Positions 1 to 8,889 of a DNA stretch of 64,000 bases are shown piece after piece. Origin of the DNA: Burkholderiales bacterium (lineage in GTDB: Bacteria; Pseudomonadota; Gammaproteobacteria; Burkholderiales; Burkholderiaceae_E); assembly GCA_026399875.1 (NCBI GenBank), contig JAPLQF010000011.1, forward strand, positions 44,729-108,728, given 5' to 3'. Numbering within the stretch: the stretch's first letter is position 1; each line of letters starts with the position of its first letter. The position numbers were made by a program, and so were the translations under genes. The notes under the pieces are model-generated. The model searched no databases. It was not told where the DNA came from and saw nothing but the letters and a program-made list of their open reading frames with translations.

Positions 1-3000
1 GCCTGCGCCCTTTCCCGAACCAGTCGAGTGAACACGACGGCAGCGGCAGCGCCGCCACCGATCACGCTCGCATAGCTGCCTTCGAGCGCCACGGCATCGA
101 GACGACTCGAGAGCCGGCGCGAGAACACGACATAGGCACCGCCGTGGTAGCGCGCGACGACGCAGAACAGGATCGGCCCGTCGAACTCCACCACCGCTTT
201 GCCGATCTCGGCGCCGTATTCGAGCTGACGCTCGCGCATCGATTCGGGCGAGCCGTCGAAGCCCGACAGGTTGGCGAGCACGACGACAGGGCACACGCCG
301 TTGGCCGAACGGATCGCCCGCGCCATCTTGCGCGACGAATGCGGGAACAAAGTGCCACTCATCCAGTTTGCCGGCCCGTCGACCGGACGCGGCCCGCGCC
401 GCGGCAGCGGTTGCGATTCGATGCCGATCAGGCAAACCGGATTCCCGCCGAGCTGCCCATGCATCACGACGGTGGTTTCACCGCCGGCCAGCCCTTTCCA
501 GCGCTCCAGCGGCGCAGCGTCCTGGTCGAGAACCGCGGTCATCAACTCCCGGATCGCGAACGGCTTCTTGCGCCCCGGGTTGCCGCTCTCGGAGAAGAGA
601 TCCCCGATCGTGGAGAAGCCTCCGGCGCCGACATAATCGCCGCCGGTGACGTCGCGTTCGACAGGGTCGGCGCTGGGTCGCCGACGCGCCCGTCGCTCGC
701 CCGGCGCGACATAGGTGTACTCGTAGTGACGCAGCAGCAGCTCATAGGCGCTCTTCAGGTCGGGCGCGGTGTACTGCGCCTGCCCGTTGCCAGCCATGAT
801 CTCGAGCCCGCCGATGGCTTCGTTGGTCTCTGCCGCGACCGATCCGGCGACCTCCAGAGCACGCTTGCCGGTCAACACCATGTAGCCACGCGGCGTCATG
901 ACCAGCGTGCCGCGGCAATGCATCAGCATCGTCGCTTCGGAGTTCCAGTACGACTGTGCGCCGACACAGGGGCCGTCGACCAGCACGTTGATCACGCCCC
1001 CGGCTTCAGTGAACTCGACGATGCGACGCAGCACCGCAGCGGTCCAGTCCAGGTTCTCGGTACCGGAATCGAATGCGATCCGGGCACCGCCGGACAGCGC
1101 AACCCACTCCACCGGGACGCGCATCTTTTCGGCATGATCGAGCGCGGCGATGATCCGCCGGCACTCGCCCTCGCCGAGCGAGCCCATGTCCTTGTTGGGG
1201 TCGCCCAGCAGCAGCACCCGGCTGAAGCCGTCCGGAAAGCGTTCGGACCAGTTCGTGATCAACCCGACCACCACACCGGTCGGGTTGCTGGCCGCAGGAC
1301 GGCCTCGCACTGATTCCAGCGAATGGCCCTGAGCGTCGAGTTCCAGTTCGTCGAACTGCCCACGCTCGATCCGGCCGATGTCTTCGCTGGACGTGAGCCA
1401 GCTGACCACCTCGTAGGGGTAAGACAGGCGCCGGCGCCGCGCGGCCAGCACCTGCTGCTCGTAGGCCGACATCACCGGCACCAGACGCTGGCGCGGCAGC
1501 ACGACCTCGAGCCTGGGCCCGAGGGCCGTCGCGTCGCGCCACTCGGCGGCCAGCTCGCGCGGCGCCTGCGAGTCGCCGAGCGTGAAGCGGCCATGCATCG
1601 CCACCTTGTGCAGCGCCAGATCGAAGGTCGCCGGTCCGAGCCGGCGGGCCAGCGCGTCGAGTTCGCTGCGCGCAAGCGCGATCGTCGGGCGCACGAACAG
1701 CGAGATCCGATTGAACGCCGGCGGCCGGCCGGTGGCAGCTCGCGAGCCTTCGCGCAGGGCCTGGGCGGCGCTGAGAAAGACTCTCTCGAAACTGGGAACC
1801 CGCAGAAAGTCACCTTCAAGCACCGGATCAAATCGCTCGACCTCGGCCATCGCGATCAGCCTGTCTTCACCGCTGGCGACTGCGCGCAGCAGCAGCAACC
1901 CGGCCGGAGCGGGCAGTCGCTCGAGCTTGAACTGGGAAAACCGGGCGACTTCCTGCGCCACCGGGCGGGCCGGATGGACATCGCGCAGCATCGTCTGCTC
2001 GGCCATCGCCGCGCCAGAGCTCGCCCAACTGCGGATGCGCATTTCGCCACCCTCGACCCACAACGCCGTCCACCGCGAACGCTGAATCCGTGCCGCCGCG
2101 TCGAAGGCGTCGGCGGCAGGCATGTAGGCCAGCAGCAGATCGGCCTCTTCGTCGGCCGGCAGCGACCCAAGGACCTCCGCCAGATCGCAGGGCTCGTTCA
2201 GCAACACTCCGACCACCGGGACGCCTGCCGCGGATCGCAGGCGCTGGCAGGGATGGCGCCCGTGCAGCATGACGGCGTTTTCCGTCAGGTCACCTGCCTG
2301 GGCTTCGTAGATCCGGGCCAGCAACTGCCTCAGAACCGGGGCCGGCTCGCGCCGGCCGGCTGGCCCCACGGATTCGCTGACGAGTGCGCCTGCGAGCGCA
2401 CCGAGCGGCAAGGCCTGCAAGGCGGTCTCGGCGGCGGCTCGGCTTGCGGGCGACACGGCGGCAGCCAGGTCATCCCAGCGCAGGTCGGCCTCGATGGCGG
2501 CCTTGGCCATGTCTGCCTGCCACTCGGGCAGATCCTGCCAGTAATAGATCAGGTTCCAGGCAGCCGTGGCGACCTGGAGGTCGCCGTGCTGCACAGCCTC
2601 GCTGGCGAGCTTCTCGAACACCACGCGCTGCTCCATTGCCGACGGCGCAGCTTCGGATTCCAAAGCTTGAGAACGGGCCAGCGCGCGCAAGACAGCGAGG
2701 GCCAGTGCGCTCGCGTCTTCCTGCGATCGCCGCGCCTGGAACAGCCGCAACAGCGCATGCGCGACCGTCGGATCACCCTCGACCAGCTCATCGATGCCAT
2801 GCAAGGCGAGGAAACGCCCAAGCCGTCGCCTGAAGCGCTCGGAAAGCTTCTTGTCGTCGAAGCGACGATGGTGCGCGAACCAGGCGAGCTGGTCCATGCT
2901 CGACTCGTTGGCCTCGTTCACCGCATCGTCGAAGGGGCCGCTCTTGAACAACTGCTCCTGCACGACGGCCGCACGCATCATCTTCAGCATCCGACCGCGC

Positions 3001-5165
3001 GGCGGCGAGGGCTCGGCTTCCAGACTTGCCAGCGCCGCGCCCAGTTCTTCCGTCGTGACATCGAATCCCAGCAGCCGCGCCTCCACCAGGCGCAGCGCAT
3101 CCAGCGCGGTCTCGCGCCGGGCGGCCAGCCTGAGGCCGGTGCCGACACTCGGCTGGCTCTCGTCACCCTCGTCGATCTCGATCATCACCTCGCCGGCGGC
3201 AACCTGGCTCGACGGTCTGACATGCACCGCACGCACCGTCCCGGACATTGGCGAGTCGATGACGGTTTCCATCTTCATCGCCTCGAGCGTCAGGATGCGC
3301 ACGCCAGCGCTCACCCGGTCGCCCGGCTGGACATGAATCTGCGCCACCGATGCCGGCAGTTCGGCGCGCACGCGCCCATCCGACACCCGGCGGAAGCGGT
3401 GGGCGACGCCCTCGACCTCGACATAGACCTCCGAGGACGTGGCGGCGCGCTGCACGGCATAACGCCTGCCGCCAAAGTCCAGCAGCAGCGTGCCCTTGCC
3501 AGTGGTCTGCGCCCGCACCACCGCCTGCCATTCGCCGCAGTGCATGCGCAGCTCGTGCGGCCCGATTGATCCCACCTCGACTTCCAGCGGCTGGGTGCCG
3601 AGCACGAAGCGGATCTTGACCGGCCCGGGTTCCGGGACCGTGTGAGGAACGACTCGCTGCGCTTCCTCGATGAAGTTCGCGATATGCCCGCGCCGAAGCT
3701 GCAGGTAGTCACCCAGCACGGCGGCCGCAAGCGCCGCCTCGAGATGGCTGCGCGCCTCACTCCCCGGGCGGCTGGCGACATACCTGTCAAGCCAGCGCGT
3801 CGTGACCGGCCCATCGCGAAACACCGAATCGGAGACCAGTTCGAGCAGCAGCGAGCGGTTGGTGAGCCCGGAGTCGAGAACGATGACGGTGTCGCGAAGG
3901 GCTGTTTCGAGGCGCGCCAGCGCAGCCTGGCGCGTCGCGCCGAAGGCAATCACCTTGGCCAGCATCGAATCGAAGACGGTCGGGACCACATTGTCCTGCA
4001 CATAGCCTGAATCGACGCGAACGCCGGGCCCCAGCGGCGCCTCGAAGTGAACGAGGCGGCCCGCACGCGGCGCGAAGCCCTGGTCGGGATCCTCGGCATT
4101 GAGCCGCGCCTCGATGGCCGCTCCCCGCGGCACTGGTGGGTGTTCGGCCGGCAACCGTTGCCCGCGGCCGACATCGATCTGCAGGCCGACCAGATCGAGA
4201 CCGAAGATCTCTTCGGTCACGGTGTGCTCGACCTGGAGCCGGGTGTTCATCTCAAGGAAGTAGAAGGTCTTCAGATCAGGCAGCAACAGGAACTCGGCCG
4301 TGCCGGCGCTGACATAGCCAGAGATGCGTGCGAGGTTTGCACCGGCTTCGCAAAGGGCCTGTTCGACTGCGGCGCAAAGCCCGGGTGCAGGCGCCTCCTC
4401 GAGCACCTTCTGCTGCCGGCGTTGCATCGAACAGTCGCGCGTCCCGAGCGCCCAGACGCCGCCGTGGCCATCGGCGAGCACTTGCACCTCGACATGGCGG
4501 GCATCAGCGACGAAGGCCTCGACGAAGATCGACGGGTCGCCGAACGCGGCCCCGGCCTCGGCCGCGGCGGAACGGTAGGCGCCGGCCAGTTCGTCCGCGC
4601 TGTCGACACGCCGGATGCCGCGCCCGCCACCGCCGGCAGTGGCCTTGAGCAGGACCGGGTAACCGATCCGTTCGGCGCAGGCCGCCGCGCCGGCTTCATC
4701 GACCGATTCGCGCGACCAGGGACTGACCCGGACGCCGGCCTTCTCGGCCAGACGCTTGGCCGCGATCTTGTCGCCGAGGGCACGCATGGCGCTGGCCGGT
4801 GGACCCAGGAAGACCATGCCATGGGCCTCGCAGGCTTCCTGCAACTCAGGCCGCTCGGACGCGAAACCCCAGCCCGGCCACAGCGCATCGGCACCGGCTT
4901 GACGCGCCAGTGTCACGATCCGCTCGACATCAAGGTAGGCGCTGCGTTGCTTGCCGTCCTCGCCGCGAACCATCGGTTCGCCGAGGCAGATCGACGCCGA
5001 GGCCATGCGCACGAAGGGCGCCTCTGCGTCGGGATGGGTATACAGGGCAATGACGCTGAGCGGGCGGCCGTGCTCGCGCGACCAGCTGCGCGCGGCACGA
5101 ATGAAGCGTACTGCCGCCTCGCCACGGTTGGCCACCGCGACACATGAGAATTCCTTGAACAGCAT
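1..5165 (-). CDS. Single-chain acetyl/acyl-CoA carboxylase (BC-BCCP-CT fusion), 3' end cut by window edge
   Basis: Biotin-dependent carboxylase that would make malonyl-CoA from acetyl-CoA, bicarbonate and ATP. The frame is open from the ATG at 5165 to base 1, about 1721 codons, with no stop in the window. The N-terminus has the biotin-carboxylase signature VANRGEAAVR, an ATP-grasp loop KATAGGGGRG and EMNTRLQVEH (BC about residues 1-460). The biotinylation motif EAMKME places the biotinyl lysine near residue 631 (codon 3273-3275). A long central region of about 600 residues follows, then carboxyltransferase halves from about residue 1250 to the edge, ending in a VIGGGAAAAVVF segment. This order and length resemble eukaryotic ACC more than the four-subunit bacterial AccABCD. 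It starts 8 bp after the mcr stop, so it is probably co-transcribed. Substrate is inferred from its neighbours; propionyl-CoA or another acyl-CoA cannot be excluded. Confidence 0.88.
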   Translation of the reverse strand, partial: MLFKEFSCVAVANRGEAAVRFIRAARSWSREHGRPLSVIALYTHPDAEAPFVRMASASICLGEPMVRGEDGKQRSAYLDVERIVTLARQAGADALWPGWGFASERPELQEACEAHGMVFLGPPASAMRALGDKIAAKRLAEKAGVRVSPWSRESVDEAGAAACAERIGYPVLLKATAGGGGRGIRRVDSADELAGAYRSAAAEAGAAFGDPSIFVEAFVADARHVEVQVLADGHGGVWALGTRDCSMQRRQQKVLEEAPAPGLCAAVEQALCEAGANLARISGYVSAGTAEFLLLPDLKTFYFLEMNTRLQVEHTVTEEIFGLDLVGLQIDVGRGQRLPAEHPPVPRGAAIEARLNAEDPDQGFAPRAGRLVHFEAPLGPGVRVDSGYVQDNVVPTVFDSMLAKVIAFGATRQAALARLETALRDTVIVLDSGLTNRSLLLELVSDSVFRDGPVTTRWLDRYVASRPGSEARSHLEAALAAAVLGDYLQLRRGHIANFIEEAQRVVPHTVPEPGPVKIRFVLGTQPLEVEVGSIGPHELRMHCGEWQAVVRAQTTGKGTLLLDFGGRRYAVQRAATSSEVYVEVEGVAHRFRRVSDGRVRAELPASVAQIHVQPGDRVSAGVRILTLEAMKMETVIDSPMSGTVRAVHVRPSSQVAAGEVMIEIDEGDESQPSVGTGLRLAARRETALDALRLVEARLLGFDVTTEELGAALASLEAEPSPPRGRMLKMMRAAVVQEQLFKSGPFDDAVNEANESSMDQLAWFAHHRRFDDKKLSERFRRRLGRFLALHGIDELVEGDPTVAHALLRLFQARRSQEDASALALAVLRALARSQALESEAAPSAMEQRVVFEKLASEAVQHGDLQVATAAWNLIYYWQDLPEWQADMAKAAIEADLRWDDLAAAVSPASRAAAETALQALPLGALAGALVSESVGPAGRREPAPVLRQLLARIYEAQAGDLTENAVMLHGRHPCQRLRSAAGVPVVGVLLNEPCDLAEVLGSLPADEEADLLLAYMPAADAFDAAARIQRSRWTALWVEGGEMRIRSWASSGAAMAEQTMLRDVHPARPVAQEVARFSQFKLERLPAPAGLLLLRAVASGEDRLIAMAEVERFDPVLEGDFLRVPSFERVFLSAAQALREGSRAATGRPPAFNRISLFVRPTIALARSELDALARRLGPATFDLALHKVAMHGRFTLGDSQAPRELAAEWRDATALGPRLEVVLPRQRLVPVMSAYEQQVLAARRRRLSYPYEVVSWLTSSEDIGRIERGQFDELELDAQGHSLESVRGRPAASNPTGVVVGLITNWSERFPDGFSRVLLLGDPNKDMGSLGEGECRRIIAALDHAEKMRVPVEWVALSGGARIAFDSGTENLDWTAAVLRRIVEFTEAGGVINVLVDGPCVGAQSYWNSEATMLMHCRGTLVMTPRGYMVLTGKRALEVAGSVAAETNEAIGGLEIMAGNGQAQYTAPDLKSAYELLLRHYEYTYVAPGERRARRRPSADPVERDVTGGDYVGAGGFSTIGDLFSESGNPGRKKPFAIRELMTAVLDQDAAPLERWKGLAGGETTVVMHGQLGGNPVCLIGIESQPLPRRGPRPVDGPANWMSGTLFPHSSRKMARAIRSANGVCPVVVLANLSGFDGSPESMRERQLEYGAEIGKAVVEFDGPILFCVVARYHGGAYVVFSRRLSSRLDAVALEGSYASVIGGGAAAAVVFTRLVRERAQ

Positions 5166-5173
5166 GGGGAGCC

Positions 5174-8100
5174 CTAGACCGTGATTGCCATGCCCCGATA
5201 GATGCGCGATCGATAGCGCGAGTCCTCGGCATCTGGCAGCGGCGCGCCAGCCAGCAGCACCGCGCGGCCGAAGCGCTTGACCTCTTCCTGGTGCTCGACC
5301 GCGTTGCGTGGCTCCTCGCCGCGGGCGCGGCGCGTCAGGTTGATCTGGTTCACCGGCACATCGTGAACCAGACGTTCGTTCTCGACCGCCAGCGTGGCGG
5401 TAAAGGCGTGCATCGTCGTCTTGATGAAGTTGGCCAGCGCAAAGCTGGCGCCGCTCCTGTCACTGCCGACTGGCACGTCGGGCGACACCAGCACCAGCTG
5501 TGTGCCGTCGATCAGGCTGGCCTTGCGGGCGACACGGAACTGATGCGTCAGGTTGTCCTGCACGAGCTGACGGAACTCCGCCGGGCTGAGGGCCACGTCA
5601 TCGGGCACGGCGGCAGTGGGGAACAGTCGGTCGGGCAGCGGCACGAAGGGAGTGCTGACGATGGTGGTGGGGTAACCGTGCTGGCTCAGCGCAGCGTCGA
5701 TGCCGCCTTCCAGATCATCGCCGACCACGGCAAAGTGAAGCAGGTCGGGCGGCAGATCGCGCAGCGCAACACGCAGCGCCGAGCAGCCTTCGGCACTGCG
5801 GCACAGCATGACGACGCGCCCGACCTGGCAGTCGGTGACCAGCTGGCGTGCCGCTTCGGCCAGATACTCCACCAGATGTTCGCCGATCAGCCACACCGTG
5901 CGACCGCGCATCATGTCCAGGCGTTCGCGCTTGGTGCTGCCGAAAAGTTCGCGCTCGGTGATCGAGCGCTCGAGGCTGAGCCCGCCCGAAGGCATGAAGG
6001 TCTCGCCGCTGACGGCGCGGTCGGCCAGGAAATAGACCGTGGCCAATGCCACCTCGGTCTCGGTCGGCATCTTGCCCAGGTGCAGCAGCGACAACACCCC
6101 GTTGCGCACCTTCGCGGCCTCTTCCTGCACGCTGCGCGGCGGCACATAGGGCTTGTCTGCGGGTGGCAGGCTGGCAAGCCATCCGGTGCCGACGCGGGTT
6201 TGCCATTCGGGCAGCGCGAGGAAGCAGCCGCCCAATCGCAGGCGACCGACCAGTCTTTCGGCGATATCGCCGTCCATCAGGTAACTGCCCCAGTGGCAAT
6301 CGTCGCTGCGCTCTTTCTGTACGGCCAGCGCCATTTTGCGAAGTTCGTCGGGCGCGTCGGCGTCCATTGCCAGCGAGGCCGCGTCGTTGGCAGCCAATCG
6401 CGACAACAGGCCTTCGACACCCAGACCGCGGCGCATGGCCTTGACCACCGCGGCGTGCACCGAATTCAGGCGCTTGTTTTCGAGGATCAGCCGGCCGCGC
6501 CGGTCGAACAGCCCGGGGCGGTCGTCGGTGCCCTTGATCCGATCGCCCTCAACCGGGCCCGGCGCGATGGCGTTGATCTGGACCTCGGGGCCGAGAAAGC
6601 GCGCCATGGTCTCGACCATGGCACGCTGACCGGACTTGCTCACCGCGTAGTCGCTGCGGTTCGGGTAGGCCACCGCCAGGTACTTTTCTCCGCCGAAGTA
6701 GCTCGACACGTTCAGCACATAGCCGCTGCCCTGCTTTTTCATCAGCGGCAACACCTCGTGCATCAGCACATAGTTGGACACCAGGTTTGCGTCCAGCGTG
6801 GCGGTCCATGCGGTCAGGTCCATGTCAACGACCATGTCTTCGGCACCGGAAACACCAGCGTTGTTGATCAGGTAGTCGATGCGACCGAAGGCTGCGATGG
6901 TGGCCTGCACCGCAGGCTTCAGCGTGTGCAGCTTGCCCACATCGACACCGGGCAGGATGCCGACGCGGCTCTCGGCCTGCGAGTAGCCGATGTCTTCCAG
7001 CTCGCCGACGATGCGCGCGCGCACGGCCTGCAGCTCGCTTTCGCGTCGCGCCGCCATCATGACCTTCGCGCCGCCCAGGGCCAGCAGACGTGCAACCGCC
7101 CCACCGATGCCGGCCGAGCCACCGGTGATCAGCGCCACCTTGCCGATGTGCAGGCCGGCGAGGTTCTCGGTGAAACCCACCGTGGCGCGGCGCGCACCGC
7201 TGGCCTCGACAATGCTGGCCGGCAGGTAGAGGTTCACCTGGTGGATGCGCTGTTCCTTGAACAGCAGCCGCGCGGTGTGGCCGGCGGTGAAGGGCAGATT
7301 CTCGGCCTCGGTGTTGTCGTAGCGGATGATCTGGTTGCCCCACTCGGGGAAGCGGCGCCGGCCCAGCTTGACATCGACCTCGCTCTCGTCGCGCCAGACG
7401 CGGATCAGCTCTTCCATCGCCGAGCGCAGCAGGTTGGCCCAGGCGTTGGCGCCGCCGTCGCTGCCGTTGGTCAGGAACACGAAGCGCGGTTCCTGCTGCA
7501 GGTCCGTGCGTTCCTTCCAGTACCGGCTGAGCTTGCGCGCCACCGCGATGGCACCGCCCAGTTCATCGTCGACAAAGCGTTCCATGTCGCTGTCGCTTGC
7601 GTCGCACAGTGAGCCACGGAAGCGGTCGGCGCCATGCGCCGGCATCAGGATGGCGCCGGTGATCGGGCCGCCATGGTCTTCGGCCAGGGCCGCGTCCATC
7701 GTGGCGGGGTCGGTACGGTCGAACGCGCGCACCTGCACGCGATGGCCGTGGCGCATTTCACTCAGGAGGTCACGGGCGACGACGCAGTCGGCCTCGCGCG
7801 GCAAGCCGATCACCACATGGGCCCCGACCTCGGCCTGCAAACGCGCGATGGCCAATGCCTCGTCGACCCGATCGCCACCCACCAGCAGCACGGTATGGCC
7901 GATGGCGTCCACGGTGCGCATCGTCGGCCGGCTGACCCAGGTGCTGCGGCTTTCCTTGGGCACCTGCATGCCGTGGGTGACCTCGAAGTCGTGGCCGTTG
8001 AAGGCCATCGATTCATCACTGCCCAGGAACACGCAGGTGTGGGCGATGTCGGCGGGCACCGGGAAGTCCTTGGTCGGCGGCTGGCCGTCGAAGGCTCGGT

Positions 8101-8842
8101 TCAGCGTCATCATGTCGAAGAACTCGTGCGCCGTGCTGCCGGCTTCGGCGCCCTTGAGCTGGTCCATCGTGGCGAACACGCTGCGGATGCGCTCACTGCG
8201 GATCGGCCCCGGGAAGATCATGTTCACCCGGATGCCGCGTTCACCCAGCTCCTCGGACACCTTGTTCGACAGCGCATTGAGCGCCGCCTTGGGCACCACA
8301 TAGGCGGTACGGCCGTAGTACTTGGTGCGCGAGAACACCGTGGAGACATTGATGACCGACGCGCCTTCTTTCAGGAAAGGCGACGCGGCGCGCAGAATGT
8401 TCCACGACACGCCCAGGATGTTGCGCGTCGCCTGACCCAGAGTCTCGGTGTCGGTCGAGCCGGCGGCGCGAAGTTGCTCCAGCTCTTCGGCGGTCAAGGG
8501 CACCTTCTCCAGCGGCTGACGCGGGCCGGCCGAGCCGGCGTTGTTGATCAGGATGTCGATGCGGCCATGGCGGGCCATCAGGCCGGCCATGCCGGCGCGC
8601 ACGCTGGCCGGGTCGGCGCCATCCATCACCACCGTGTCGGTCTGCTCGAGCGGCACACCGACATCCTTGACGGCGGCGTCGCGTGCCGCCAACAGCCGGT
8701 CGGCGGTGCGCCCGGACAGCACCACCAGCGCGCCCTCGCGCAGAAAGTGACGCACGATCTCGCTCCCGAGGTTGCCGGCCGCGCCGGTGATCAGGGCCAC
8801 CTTGCCGGCCAGGCGGCCCGAGGGTGTCATTGCAGTGCTCAT
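5174..8842 (-). CDS. mcr: Malonyl-CoA reductase, bifunctional (two SDR halves)
   Basis: NADPH-dependent conversion of malonyl-CoA to 3-hydroxypropionate via malonate semialdehyde. At 1222 residues it matches the Chloroflexus aurantiacus enzyme (about 1220) in length and layout, including the closing RGMAITV. N-terminal SDR half: TGAAGNLG at residues 19-26 and YVVPK (Tyr181, Lys185). Second half: TGGSAGIG at 573-580, an NVSSYFGGEK segment and YAVSK (Tyr732, Lys736). In the Chloroflexus enzyme the C-terminal half reduces malonyl-CoA and the N-terminal half reduces the semialdehyde. The ATG at 8842 is chosen because it aligns with known starts and has AAGG 8 nt upstream; an upstream in-frame extension to 9004 is not credible. 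It lies 47 bp after pcs and 8 bp before the carboxylase gene. Confidence 0.95.
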   Translation of the reverse strand: MSTAMTPSGRLAGKVALITGAAGNLGSEIVRHFLREGALVVLSGRTADRLLAARDAAVKDVGVPLEQTDTVVMDGADPASVRAGMAGLMARHGRIDILINNAGSAGPRQPLEKVPLTAEELEQLRAAGSTDTETLGQATRNILGVSWNILRAASPFLKEGASVINVSTVFSRTKYYGRTAYVVPKAALNALSNKVSEELGERGIRVNMIFPGPIRSERIRSVFATMDQLKGAEAGSTAHEFFDMMTLNRAFDGQPPTKDFPVPADIAHTCVFLGSDESMAFNGHDFEVTHGMQVPKESRSTWVSRPTMRTVDAIGHTVLLVGGDRVDEALAIARLQAEVGAHVVIGLPREADCVVARDLLSEMRHGHRVQVRAFDRTDPATMDAALAEDHGGPITGAILMPAHGADRFRGSLCDASDSDMERFVDDELGGAIAVARKLSRYWKERTDLQQEPRFVFLTNGSDGGANAWANLLRSAMEELIRVWRDESEVDVKLGRRRFPEWGNQIIRYDNTEAENLPFTAGHTARLLFKEQRIHQVNLYLPASIVEASGARRATVGFTENLAGLHIGKVALITGGSAGIGGAVARLLALGGAKVMMAARRESELQAVRARIVGELEDIGYSQAESRVGILPGVDVGKLHTLKPAVQATIAAFGRIDYLINNAGVSGAEDMVVDMDLTAWTATLDANLVSNYVLMHEVLPLMKKQGSGYVLNVSSYFGGEKYLAVAYPNRSDYAVSKSGQRAMVETMARFLGPEVQINAIAPGPVEGDRIKGTDDRPGLFDRRGRLILENKRLNSVHAAVVKAMRRGLGVEGLLSRLAANDAASLAMDADAPDELRKMALAVQKERSDDCHWGSYLMDGDIAERLVGRLRLGGCFLALPEWQTRVGTGWLASLPPADKPYVPPRSVQEEAAKVRNGVLSLLHLGKMPTETEVALATVYFLADRAVSGETFMPSGGLSLERSITERELFGSTKRERLDMMRGRTVWLIGEHLVEYLAEAARQLVTDCQVGRVVMLCRSAEGCSALRVALRDLPPDLLHFAVVGDDLEGGIDAALSQHGYPTTIVSTPFVPLPDRLFPTAAVPDDVALSPAEFRQLVQDNLTHQFRVARKASLIDGTQLVLVSPDVPVGSDRSGASFALANFIKTTMHAFTATLAVENERLVHDVPVNQINLTRRARGEEPRNAVEHQEEVKRFGRAVLLAGAPLPDAEDSRYRSRIYRGMAITV

Positions 8843-8889
8843 CGTCAGTACCTTGGTTTGGTTTTTGAATTTCTTGACAGGCCGCCGGG

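Noticed and set aside
1323..7612. Long plus-strand open frames opposite the carboxylase and mcr (1323-3569, 4047-5147, 5291-7612)
   Set aside because: Shadow frames of the real minus-strand genes; the minus-strand translations carry ATP-grasp, biotinyl and SDR motifs.
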